A stretch of 64,000 nt of DNA from Buddleja alternifolia (taxonomy: Eukaryota > Streptophyta > Magnoliopsida > Lamiales > Scrophulariaceae): positions 1 to 64,000 of the forward strand of contig WHWC01000152.1 in the NCBI GenBank assembly GCA_019426215.1, in the 5' to 3' direction. Below the pieces are notes generated by a model. It did no database searches. It was not told the DNA's origin and worked only from the letters and a program-made list of their open reading frames with translations. The position numbers and the translations under genes are program-made. This document shows, piece after piece, positions 1-11,400 of the stretch. How positions within the stretch are numbered: the first letter of the stretch is position 1; each line of letters opens with the position of its first letter.

Positions 1-2601
1 GGCAATCGTATAAAACATTGATACGGATCTTATAAACACAGTCTACAGTAGCATATTTAGTTAAGATTACAGTGTAATAATTTAATTCTACAGTGAATAC
101 AAGTGCGAATAATGCATTATACACTCGTAATAAACAAATATTACAGTAAACAAACAAGTACAGTTGGGACATAAAAATACGACTGAAAATATAAAAACGC
201 GGGGGATAAAAAAACCTATTAAAACGATGGAATTTGGGCCGCGAGGATGGTGCTCAGCATATTACTGTTAAGTATGTGAGTTGTTTTAAAACGACGTTCC
301 TTCGAGATGGAAGTAGAGCTTGGGGCCAAATGCCAAAAACAGTTTGCCTTTATGTTACATTAAAATTATATATCTATTTTTAAAGCAAATTACAGTACAT
401 GAGTGGTGAGATAATTGTGGTATTTTTAGTGACACCCCATTAGTGATTTTTTAAACTATTATACAGTAGGTGTGTAAACCATTATAAGTAGTTTTAAAAC
501 CATTATCCAGTATATTTAACACAATATACAGTAAATTACAACAGGGTAAAGTTTGAAATAAAAATACGACTGAAAATATAAAAACGCGAAAAAACCTATT
601 AAAATGAGGAATTTGGGCCGAGAGGAGGGTGCTCACCTACTATGATAAGGTGGTTGTGCACAGCCGTGTACAACTAAGGAGTAAAAACCAATATACATAT
701 ATTATTATTTTAAATTCATTTAGCATTTTTGATTAAGCTATATCATATGTATGTTATTGAGACTGATTATGTAAAAGAATGTTTATGGAAAGATTGTAAA
801 TGATGATTTACAATCCCTTCCACATTAAATATGTAGCCCCTTCACTTCTTTGTGAGCATCGAGGAATTTGAACTAATATATTGTTTAGTCAATAATGGAT
901 CAAACATTAATTGTTTGGACTAAATTCAAGAAACACAATCATAAGTAATACCATTAATTCTTTATTAATTAATTAAGATCTAAACTTTAGGGTATAAATA
1001 ATTAATGAAACGATGAACTCAATTGACAACTTTAATTAACCTTATAGAAGATATGAAATTTCAAGATCTGCCCAAGATTTTTCATCGAGATAAGGAAACA
1101 ACTTTAGGTATAAATAATTATTATTGAACATAACCACATTAAAGGACACGACGGCTGAGTAAAAAATGTCTCTTGACTCTTTCACTTTGGTTCTCTATGT
1201 ATTGCCCTAGCAAAAATACCCTATATGTTTCAAAAATTGGCACATTTAGTCCGATTTTAAAATTTCCGGGGTCATTTTGGCCGGGAAAATCACACGTGCC
1301 GGTCACGTGAGGGGCCAATTGGGCGATTTTCAATACAGTAGTATGTAACCATTATACAATAGTATAGAAACATTCTACAGTGTGTTTATAACTATACAGT
1401 TACAATCTTATAAACCATTATACGGTATCTTATAACACAGTATACAGTATCATATTAGTTAATATACAGTGTCATATAAGTCATTATACAGTGAATACAA
1501 TTGCTAATTAATGCATTATACAATAGTTAATAAACAAATATACAGTAAATACAAAAAAGGTAAAGTTTGGAAATAAAAATACGACTGAAAATATAAAAAC
1601 GCGAAAAAAACTATTAAAAACGATGGAATTTGGGCCCGAGAGGATGGTGCTCAGCATACTTATGTAAGTATGCTGAGTTGTTTTTAAAACGACGTTTCCT
1701 TCGAGATTGAAGTAGAGCTTGGGGCCAAATTCCAAAAACAGTTTTTGCCTTTCGTAAATTTAAAATATATATATATTTTTTAAAGCAAAATACAGTACAT
1801 GAGTGGTGATATACTGTGTGGTATTTTAGTGACACAACATTAGTGATTTTTTAAACTATTATACAGTAGGTTGTAACCATATACAGTAGTTTATAAACCA
1901 TATACAGTAAATACAACGGTGATATACAGTGTGCGATTAATGATTTACAATTAGTGATTTTCAAACCATTATACAGTATGTTATAACATATTATACAGTA
2001 TCATACAACCCATTATACAGTGTGTGTTTATAATCATCAATTACAATCTTAAAACCATTATACAGTATATTATAACACAATATACAGTAAATACAAACAG
2101 GGTAAAGTTTGGAAAAAAAAATACGTGAAATATAAAAAAACGCGAAAAAACCTATTAAAACGATGGAATTGGGCCCGAGAGGATGGTGCTCAGCATACTT
2201 ATGATAAGGTGGTTGTGCACAGCCGTGTACAACTAAGGAGTAAAACCAATATACATATATTATTATTTTAAATCTCATTTAGCATTTTTGATTAAGCTAT
2301 AATCCTATGATATGTTGAGACTGATTATGTAAAATAATTGTTTATGGTAAAGATTGTAAATGATGATTTGCAATCCCTTTCCACATTAAATATGTAGCCC
2401 CTTCACTTTCTTTGTGAGCATCGAGGAATTTGAACTAATATATTGTTTAGTCAATAATGGATCTAAACATTAATTGTTTGGACTAAATTCAAGAAACACA
2501 ATCATAAGTAATACCATTAATTCTTTATTAATTAATTAAGATCATAATCACCATTAATAATGGAATATCATTAACAAACTTCTTCATTCATTTAAACCAC
2601 T
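1..2601 (-). repeat. Left-arm spacer of the F-box array, inverted, two partial units
   Basis: This stretch holds no gene. Read on the minus strand it is the 3' flank and spacer that follows each F-box copy. A first unit runs from 2601 to about 985. It is joined, at an AATTAATTAAGATC/TAAACTTTAGGG junction near 965-1010, to a second partial unit that runs off the left edge. Landmarks are a hairpin around 1651-1679, the CACGTG pair (1293-1309), and degenerate ACTGTATAATGG repeats (reverse complement CCATTATACAGT). Below about 2.2 kb the sequence has many single-base losses and gains relative to the same repeat elsewhere. Small open frames here are repeat-derived, not genes. Confidence 0.8.
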
Positions 2602-4199
2602 TCAAACAATTCTAGGGTAAGCCCCTTTTATGAAACGAATTTGCACATTGTTTGACGCGGTAGCTTCATACGCTCTAATTGATGCCCTCTTATACACACC
2701 AATTGGATCATCAAAAAATTGACTAACACAGTAGATATTTAGTGTACCCAACTCAGTTGCTTGCGACAACACGTACAGAATGTAGCTTAGCTCGCAATCT
2801 GAACCCGAGAAGTTGAAGATCGTGACCTCATTCAATGCCTCCAATCCCATTGCTTGCAACTTCCAGTCCTTTACGTAGTTGGATACACTAATGCCCGCAT
2901 TTTTCCATGGTGCACCCACACATGTTAAGTCAATTACAATTTTATTTTAGAAACTCAAACATAGAACGTGTTTAATAAACCATGTAATAACTAATAAGCG
3001 ACAAACCACAAAACTTAAAATATTACCACCAAATCGACTTTAAGCTCATTCAAGTTTGTACATCTACTGATGAGCACCAATGTGACAGCAAGATTGTCAA
3101 GCAGCTTCGAACACCTGATCTCTAGGCAGTGCATATTAACAAAAAAGTACCTCGCCATAATGCGATGTAGAGAATCCACATGCGCCAACCTCTAAACAAA
3201 CAATTCAAAAAAAATAAATCAAAACAACTTCTTAAAAGCATTTGCACTTATTCAAACAATGATATGTAGATATACCCTAACAAAATCAACCGGGACACGT
3301 GCTCGTTCGCTGGACAACAATTCTTTCGTCATTTTTACAACCTCTCGAAGTAGTCGGTATGTCGAGCAAGTTGATCCGATGTAGTGTCGATGACGGTGTA
3401 CTATCCATTGTAAAGAACGAGCTAACGGCCCCAATACTTGTAAATGCCCCGGACCCTGTTCGTCTTGTTTCAATAATATAACAAGGACATCTACATTGGG
3501 GAAGTGTACTTTTATATTCACATTTCCTTGGGCCCAATTGAATGCCATCTTGAATTTTTTTACAGAAGGCAAATATGCCTCAAATTCTGTTAGTCCTCTA
3601 AAATCACAGTTGAATAACTGCAAATCATTCAACTCGGGACAACATTTTCCAAGGCGGGAAGAAAATGTTTTATCATACAGCACGATGTGCTTCAATATGA
3701 GTCTTTTTAAATTTCGTAAATCATAACTATCTTCCCACCTAACAATGTAGTTCGGTAGATATAATTTTAACTGAACAAGAGTTTGTGAAAAAAACAGGCC
3801 GTTAGGGAGTGAAGTGGACAATTGGCCGACTAATTTCAGTATACGCACAGAATGATCTATTCCAAACGCCACCCACTCTTGCCTTATCCAATGCAATGCC
3901 TCGGCCCCCATTGGTAACTCAAAACTCAAGGTTTCAACCACACTTTCATTATGTTCAAGTATAGTGCGATTAACAAAATGAATAAAATCTAAACCATGAT
4001 AACCCCTTTGTTCGAAACGGTTAATATCGAATAAAAGAGTAGGGATGGAATACCAACAATGTTGAAAATATTTTGATAAAAGACCCAATCGGGCTGCCTC
4101 CACAATGCATGCATCCCTTGATAGCCTTCCCATAACATGAAAAATTATATCCTCACAAAGGAAACTAAGTCCCATATTAGAAATTGTACCTCGTTCCAT
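2602..4199 (-). CDS. F-box/LRR/FBD protein, copy A (exon-3 acceptor damaged)
   Basis: Plant F-box proteins of this class are substrate receptors of SCF ubiquitin ligases; the target here is unknown. Inferred exons are complement(3276-4199), (3027-3191) and (2602-2916). Exon 1 carries an F-box-like region at residues about 11-57 and leucine-rich segments at about 115-215. Exon 2 adds another leucine-rich stretch. Exon 3 carries an FBD-like segment (EVTIFNFSGSDCELSYIL). All three exons are open and would give 467 residues ending PRIV. Compared with copy 1, one A is missing at the intron-2/exon-3 border (GTAG|GGT reads GTG|GGT at about 2917), so the AG acceptor is gone. Codon 9 is Met instead of Asn through two adjacent base changes. 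It may be a pseudogene or a sequence error near the indel-rich left end. Confidence 0.7.
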
Positions 4200-7100
4200 G
4201 GTTGTTTATACGAACTATCCTCTGTTGCTACTCGTGCAAGATGATCCCCTGTCTCCTCTGTTTATATCTTCCCTTTTTCGTGGAAGATGATATTCACAAA
4301 TATCCCCTGTTTATACTCTGAAAATTCTTTGTAGGGTTTGGTGGAGGAAGAGATTGTTCTTTGTAAGGGCATATTTAGCTTTATCTTGAAATTAGCCTTT
4401 AATTAACTTTAACTTTAATTAATTCTTTAACTTTAATAATTAACCTTTAACTTTAATTAATTCTTTGTAAGGGCATATTTAGCTTATTAGGTAAAAGAAT
4501 AGTAATAAAAGACAAAAACAATGCAATGAAACGATGAACTCAATTGACAACTTTAATTAACCTTTATAGAAGATATGAAATTTCAAGATCTGCCCAAGAT
4601 TTTTCATCGAGATAAGGAAACAACTTTAGGGTATAAATAATTATTATTGAACATAACCACATTAAAGGACACGACGGCTGAGTAAAAAATGTCTCTTGAC
4701 TTTTCACTTTTGGTCCTCTATGTATTGCCCCTAGCAAAAATACCCTATATGTTTCAAAAATTGGCACATTTAGTCCGATTTTAAAATTTCCGGGGTCATT
4801 TTGGCCGGAAAATCACACGTGCCGGTCACGTGAGGGGCCAATTGGGCGATTTTCAATACAGTAGTATGTAAACAATTATACAATAGTATAGAAACCATTC
4901 TACAGTGTGTGTTTATAACTATACAGTTACAATCTTATAAACAATTATACGGTATCTTATAACACAGTATACAGTATCATATTAGTTAATATACAGTGTC
5001 ATATAACTCATTATACAGTGAATACAATTGCTAATTAATGCATTATACAATAGTTAATAAACAAATATACAGTAAATACAAACAAGGTAAAGTTTGGAAA
5101 TAAAAATACGACTGAAAATATAAAAACGCGGAAAAACCTATTAAAACGATGGAATTTGGGCCGAGAGGATGGTGCTCAGCATACTTATGTTAAGTATGCT
5201 GAGTTGTTTTTAAAACGACGTTTCCTTCGAGATTGAAGGAGAGCTTGGGGCCAAATTCCAAAAACAGTTTTTGCCTTTCGTAATTTAAAATATATATATT
5301 TTTTTTAAAGCAAAATACAGTACATGAGTGGTGATATACTGTGTGGTATTTTAGTGACACCACAATTAGTGATTTTTAAAAATATTATACAGTAGGTTGT
5401 AAACCATTATACAGTAGTTTATAAACCATTATACAGTATATTATAACATTATGATTTACAATATACAGTAAATACAAACAGGGTAAAGTTTGCTAATTAA
5501 TGAAATAAAAATACGACTGAAAATATAAAAACGCGAAAAAACCTATTAAAATGATGGAATTTGGGCCCGAGAGGATGGTGCTCACCATACTTATGATAAG
5601 GTGGTTGTGCACAGCCGTGTACAACTAAGGAGTAAAACCAATATACATATATTATTATTTTAAATCTCATTTAGCATTTTTGATTAAGCTATAATCATAT
5701 GATATGTTGAGACTGATTATGTAAAATAATTGTTTATGGTAAAGATTGTAAATGATGATTTACAATCCCTTTCCACATTAAATATGTAGCCCCTTCACTT
5801 TCTTTGTGAGCATCGAGGAATTTGAACTAATATATTGTTTAGTCAATAATGGATCTAAACATTAATTGTTTGGACTAAATTCAAGAAACACAATCATAAG
5901 TAATACCATTAATTCTTTATTAATTAATTAAGATCTAAACTTTAGGGTATAAATAATTAATGAAACGATGAACTCAATTGACAACTTTAATTAACCTTTA
6001 TAGAAGATATGAAATTTCAAGATCTGCCCAAGATTTTTCATCGAGATAAGGAAACAACTTTAGGGTATAAATAATTATTATTGAACATAACCACATTAAA
6101 GGACTCGACGGCTGAGTAAAAATGTCTCTTGACTTTTCACTTTTGGTCCTCTATGTATTGCCCTAGCAAAATACCCTATATGTTTCAAAAATTGGCACAT
6201 TTAGTCCGATTTTAAAATTTCCGGGGTCATTTGGCCGGAAAATCACACGTGTCGGTCACGTGAGGGGCCAATTGGGCGATTTTCAATACAGTAGTATGTA
6301 AACCATTATACAATAGTATAGAAACCATTCTACAGTGTGTGTTTATAACTATACAGTTACAATCTTATAAACCATTATACGGTATCTTATAACACAGTAT
6401 ACAGTATCATATTAGTTAATATACAGTGTCATATAAGTCATTATACAGTGAATACAATTGCTAATTAATGCATTATACAATAGTTAATAAACAAATATAC
6501 AGTAAATACAAACAAGGTAAAGTTTGGAAATAAAAATACGACTGAAAATATAAAAACGCGAAAAAACCTATTAAAACGATGGAATTTGGGCCCAAGAGGA
6601 TGGTGCTCAGCATACTTATGTTAAGTATGCTGAGTTGTTTTTAAAACGACGTTTCCTTCGAGATTGAAGTAGAGCTTGGGGCCAAATTCCAAAAACAGTT
6701 TTTGCCTTTCGTAAATTTAAAATATATATATTTTTTTAAAGCAAAATACAGTACATGAGTGGTGATATACTGTGTGGTATTTTAGTGACACCACAATTAG
6801 TGATTTTTAAACTATTATACAGTAGGTTGTAAACCATTATACAGTAGTTTATAAACCATTATACAGTATATTATAACACAATATACAGTAAATACAAACA
6901 GGGTAAAGTTTGGAAATAAAAATACGACTGAAAATATAAAAACGCGAAAAAACCTATTAAAACGATGGAATTTGGGCCCGAGAGGATGGTGCTCAGCATA
7001 CTTATGATAAGGTGGTTGTGCACAGCCGTGTACAACTAAGGAGTAAAACCAATATACATATATTATTATTTTAAATCTCATTTAGCATTTTTGATTAAGC

Positions 7101-7401
7101 TATAATCCTATGATATGTTGAGACTGATTATGTAAAATAATTGTTTATGGTAAAGATTGTAAATGATGATTACAATCCCTTTCCACATTAAATATGTAGC
7201 CCCTTCACTTTCTTTGTGAGCATCGAGGAATTTGAACTAATATATTGTTTAGTCAATAATGGATCTAAACATTAATTGTTTGGACTAAATTCAAGAAACA
7301 CAATCATAAGTAATACCATTAATTCTTTATTAATTAATTAAGATCATAATCCCATTATAATGGAATATCATTAACAAACTTCTTCATTCATTTAAACCAC
7401 T
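4200..7401 (-). repeat. Inverted double spacer upstream of copy A
   Basis: On the minus strand this is promoter/leader DNA of copy A plus two consecutive spacer units joined near 5930-5985 at the same TTAATTAAGATC/TAAACTTTAGGG junction seen near 980. It holds 29-nt hairpins at 5175-5203 and 6606-6634 and CACGTG pairs (one at 4816-4832). It also holds many degenerate ACTGTATAATGG repeats and the TTAAAGTTAATTAA-rich tract (about 4385-4465). I see no gene. Short open frames (for example 6815-7081) recur only because the spacer recurs. Confidence 0.8.
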
Positions 7402-7490
7402 TCAAACAATTCTAGGGTAAGCCCCTTTTATGAAACGAATTTGCACATTGTTTGACGCGGTAGCTTCATACGCTCTAATTGATGCCCTCT
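7402..7490 (-). pseudogene. F-box gene exon-3 tail, left side of the fold-back
   Basis: The minus strand reads the last part of exon 3 (RASIRAYEAT... through GAYPRIV and the stop at 7402-7404). No gene body is attached, because at 7490/7491 the sequence turns into the plus-strand version of the same exon. The ending IV-stop shows that it belongs to the subfamily with the 316-bp 3'-flank deletion. Confidence 0.85.
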
Positions 7491-7532
7491 CATATGATCC
7501 AATTGGTGTGTATAAGAGGGCATCAATTAGAG
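7473..7532. repeat. Fold-back junction of the array (inverted repeat with 24-bp loop)
   Basis: The 18 bases at 7473-7490 (CTCTAATTGATGCCCTCT) are repeated as exact reverse complement at 7515-7532. The 24-base loop matches exon-3 sequence of one arm only. On both sides the homology continues for about 0.65 kb with small indels, and then, with rearrangements, out to the gene copies at 4199 and 11401. This is the point at which array orientation flips. Confidence 0.85.
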
Positions 7533-7602
7533 GTATGAAGCTACCGCGTCAAACAATGTGCAAATTCGTTTCATAAAAGGGGCTTACCCTAGAATTGTTT
7601 GA
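7495..7602 (+). pseudogene. F-box gene exon-3 tail, right side of the fold-back
   Basis: The plus strand runs from the codons for DPIGVYKRAS to the stop at 7600-7602. It lacks everything upstream. One base is lost after ATTAGAG (AGAGGTATG instead of AGAGCGTATG), so it is frameshifted as well as truncated. Confidence 0.8.
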
Positions 7603-8978
7603 AGTGGTTTAAATGAATGAAGAAGTTTGTTAATGATATTCCATTATTAATGGTGATTATGATCTTAATTAATTAATAAGAATTAATGGTATTACTTATG
7701 ATTGTGTTTCTTGAATTTAGTCCAAACAATTAATGTTTAGATCCATTATTGACTAAACAATATATTAGTTCAAATCCTCGATGCTCACAAAGAAAGTGAA
7801 GGGGCTACATATTTAATGTGGAAAGGGATTGTAAATCATCATTTACAATCTTTACCATAAACAATTATTTTACATAATCAGTCTCAACATATCATAGGAT
7901 TATAGCTTAATCAAAAATGCTAAATGAGATTTAAAATAATATATTGTATATTGGTTTTACTCCTTAGTTGTACACGGCTGTGCACAACCACCTTATCATA
8001 AGTATGCTGAGCACCATCCTCTCGGGCCCAAATTCCATCGTTTAATAGGTTTTTTCGCGTTTTTATATTTCAGTCGTATTTTTTTTTTCCAAACTTTGTA
8101 TTACTGTATATTGTGTTTATAATATACTGTATAATGGTTTATAAGATTGTAATTGATGATGTATAAACACAACTGTACCCACTAATTGTAAATCATTAAT
8201 CGCACACTGTATATCACCGTTGTATTTACTGTATAATGGTTTATAAACTACTGTATAATGGTTTACAATCTTTAATTAATAAAGAATTAATGGTATTACT
8301 TATGATTGTGTTTCTTGAATTTAGTCCAAACAATTAATGTTTAGATCCATTATTGACTAAACAATATATTAGTTCAAATTCCTCGATGCTCACAAAGAAA
8401 GTGAAGGGGCTACATATTTAATGTGGAAAGGGATTGTAAATCATCATTTACAATCTTTACCATAAACAATTATTTTACATAATCAGTCTCAACATATCAT
8501 ATGATTATAGCTTAATCAAAAATGCTAAATGAGATTTAAAATAATAATATATGTATATTGGTTTTACTCCTTAGTTGTACACGGCTGTGCACAACCACCT
8601 TATCATAAGTATGCTGAGCACCATCCTCTCGGGCCCAAATTTCATCGTTTTAATAGGTTTTTTCTTGTTTTTATATTTTCAGTCGTATTTTTATTTCCAA
8701 ACTTTACCCTGTTTGTATTTACTGTATATTGTGTTATAATATACTGTATAATGGTTTATAAACTACTGTATAATGGTTTACAACCTACTGTATAATAGTT
8801 TAAAAATCACTAATTGTGGTGTCACTAAAATACCACACAGTATATCACCACTCATGTACTGTATTTTGCTTTAAAAAAAAAATATATATATTTTAAATTT
8901 ACGAAAGGCAAAAACTGTTTTTGGAATTTGGCCCCAAGCTCTACTTCAATCTCGAAGGAAACGTCGTTTTAAAAACAA

Positions 8979-9007
8979 CTCAGCATACTTAACATAAGTA
9001 TGCTGAG
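8979..9007. repeat. 29-nt perfect hairpin, one per full spacer
   Basis: CTCAGCATACTTA and TAAGTATGCTGAG form a 13-bp stem around a 3-nt loop (ACA or GCA). The same hairpin is at 5175-5203, 6606-6634, 10396-10424, 13933-13961, 17472-17500, 21160-21188, 42155-42183 and 46003-46031. It is degenerate near 54893 and 58300. In the other spacer block only the right arm is present (ATAAGTATGCTGAG). No function is assignable. Confidence 0.8.
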
Positions 9008-10767
9008 CACCATCCTCTCGGGCCCAAATTCCATCGTTTTAATAGGTTTTTTCGCGTTTTTATATTTTCAGTCGTATTTTTATTTCCAAACTTTACCTTG
9101 TTTGTATTTACTGTATATTTGTTTATTAACTATTGTATAATGCATTAATTAGCAATTGTATTCACTGTATAATGACTTATATGACACTGTATATTAACTA
9201 ATATGATACTGTATACTGTGTTATAAGATACCGTATAATGGTTTATAAGATTGTAACTGTATAGTTATAAACACACACTGTAGAATGGTTTCTATACTAT
9301 TGTATAATGGTTTACATACTACTGTATTGAAAATCGCCCAATTGGCCCCTCACGTGACCGGCACGTGTGATTTTCCGGCCAAAATGACCCCGGAAATTTT
9401 AAAATCGGACTAAATGTGCCAATTTTTGAAACATATAGGGTATTTTTGCTAGGGGCAATACATAGAGGACCAAAAGTGAAAAGTCAAGAGACATTTTTTA
9501 CTCAGCCGTCGTGTCCTTTAATGTGGTTATGTTCAATAATAATTATTTATACCCTAAAGTTGTTTCCTTATCTCGATGAAAAATCTTGGGCAGATCTTGA
9601 AATTTCATATCTTCTATAAAGGTTAATTAAAGTTGTCAATTGAGTTCATCGTTTCATTAATTATTTATACCCTAAAGTTTAGATCTTAATTAATTAATAA
9701 AGAATTAATGGTATTACTTATGATTGTGTTTCTTGAATTTAGTCCAAACAATTAATGTTTAGATCCATTATTGACTAAACAATATATTAGTTCAAATTCC
9801 TCGATGCTCACAAAGAAAGTGAAGGGGCTACATATTTAATGTGGAAAGGGATTGTAAATCATCATTTACAATCTTTACCATAAACAATTATTTTACATAA
9901 TCAGTCTCAACATATCATATGATTATAGCTTAATCAAAAATGCTAAATGAGATTTAAAATAATAATATATGTATATTGGTTTTACTCCTTAGTTGTACAC
10001 GGCTGTGCACAACCACCTTATCATAAGTATGCTGAGCACCATCCTCTCGGGCCCAAATTCCATCGTTTTAATAGGTTTTTTCGCGTTTTTATATTTTCAG
10101 TCGTATTTTTATTTCCAAACTTTACCCTGTTTGTATTTACTGTATATTGTGTTATAATATACTGTATAATGGTTTATAAACTACTGTATAATGGTTTACA
10201 ACCTACTGTATAATAGTTTAAAAATCACTAATTGTGGTGTCACTAAAATACCACACAGTATATCACCACTCATGTACTGTATTTTGCTTTAAAAAAAAAT
10301 ATATATATTTTAAATTTACGAAAGGCAAAAACTGTTTTTGGAATTTGGCCCCAAGCTCTACTTCAATCTCGAAGGAAACGTCGTTTTAAAAACAACTCAG
10401 CATACTTAACATAAGTATGCTGAGCACCATCCTCTCGGGCCCAAATTCCATCGTTTTAATAGGTTTTTTCGCGTTTTTATATTTTCAGTCGTATTTTTAT
10501 TTCCAAACTTTACCTTGTTTGTATTTACTGTATATTTGTTTATTAACTATTGTATAATGCATTAATTAGCAATTGTATTCACTGTATAATGACTTATATG
10601 ACACTGTATATTAACTAATATGATACTGTATACTGTGTTATAAGATACCGTATAATGGTTTATAAGATTGTAACTGTATAGTTATAAACACACACTGTAG
10701 AATGGTTTCTATACTATTGTATAATGGTTTACATACTACTGTATTGAAAATCGCCCAATTGGCCCCT

Positions 10768-10784
10768 CACGTGACCGGCACGTG
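10768..10784. promoter_or_regulatory. Paired CACGTG (G-box) motif upstream of copy 1
   Basis: CACGTG-ACCGG-CACGTG puts two palindromic G-box cores 11 bp apart, about 620-630 bp before the start codon. Equivalent pairs sit upstream of most copies (1293-1309, 4816-4832, 42527-42543). One core is lost near 49.70 and 55.26 kb, upstream of the truncated copies 8 and 9. CACGTG is the known core bound by plant bZIP and bHLH factors; use here is inferred. Confidence 0.4.
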
Positions 10785-11284
10785 TGATTTTCCGGCCAAA
10801 ATGACCCCGGAAATTTTAAAATCGGACTAAATGTGCCAATTTTTGAAACATATAGGGTATTTTTGCTAGGGGCAATACATAGAGGACCAAAAGTGAAAAG
10901 TCAAGAGACATTTTTTACTCAGCCGTCGTGTCCTTTAATGTGGTTATGTTCAATAATAATTATTTATACCCTAAAGTTGTTTCCTTATCTCGATGAAAAA
11001 TCTTGGGCAGATCTTGAAATTTCATATCTTCTATAAAGGTTAATTAAAGTTGTCAATTGAGTTCATCGTTTCATTGCATTGTTTTTGTCTTTTATTACTA
11101 TTCTTTTACCTAATAAGCTAAATATGCCCTTACAAAGAATTAATTAAAGTTAAAGGTTAATTATTAAAGTTAAAGAATTAATTAAAGTTAAAGTTAATTA
11201 AAGGCTAATTTCAAGATAAAGCTAAATATGCCCTTACAAAGAACAATCTCTTCCTCCACCAAACCCTACAAAGAATTTTCAGAG

Positions 11285-11290
11285 TATAAA
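11285..11290 (+). promoter_or_regulatory. Candidate TATA box of copy 1
   Basis: TATAAA lies 116 bp before the ATG in a leader that repeats TATAAACAG (also at 11334). It is conserved at the same distance in copy 6 (43044-43049). Confidence 0.35.
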
Positions 11291-11400
11291 CAGGGGATAT
11301 TTGTGAATATCATCTTCCACGAAAAAGGGAAGATATAAACAGAGGAGACAGGGGATCATCTTGCACGAGTAGCAACAGAGGATAGTTCGTATAAACAACC

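Larger units (their letters stand above)
7603..11400 (+). repeat. Triple spacer upstream of copy 1, including a 1418-bp tandem duplication
   Basis: There is no gene. A shortened spacer (7603 to about 8268) is joined at TTTACAATC/TTTAATTAATAAAG to a unit that occurs twice in tandem (about 8270-9687 and 9688-11105, offset 1417-1418 bp). Standard landmarks, in order, are: a small GATTGTAAAT hairpin; a GTTGTACACGGCTGTGCACAAC near-palindrome; a first 'GGGCCCAAATTCC..CGCG' block; an ACTGTATAATGG minisatellite; the 29-nt hairpins (8979-9007, 10396-10424) with a second copy of that block; more minisatellite; the CACGTG pair (10768-10784); a TTAATTAAAGTTAAAG tract (about 11140-11210); and the gene leader. 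Confidence 0.85.

Noticed and set aside
9345..9500. Spacer stretch with CCGG inverted repeat and GGACCAAAAGTGAAAAGTC considered as a DNA-transposon terminus
   Set aside because: Such wording is common near plant transposons, but I find no paired terminal repeats or target duplication that would delimit an element.
10833..11036. Recurring 67-residue ORF (reads as MPIFETYRVF) before each gene
   Set aside because: The first codon is GTG, not ATG. The DNA is the non-coding region between the G-box pair and the gene leader.
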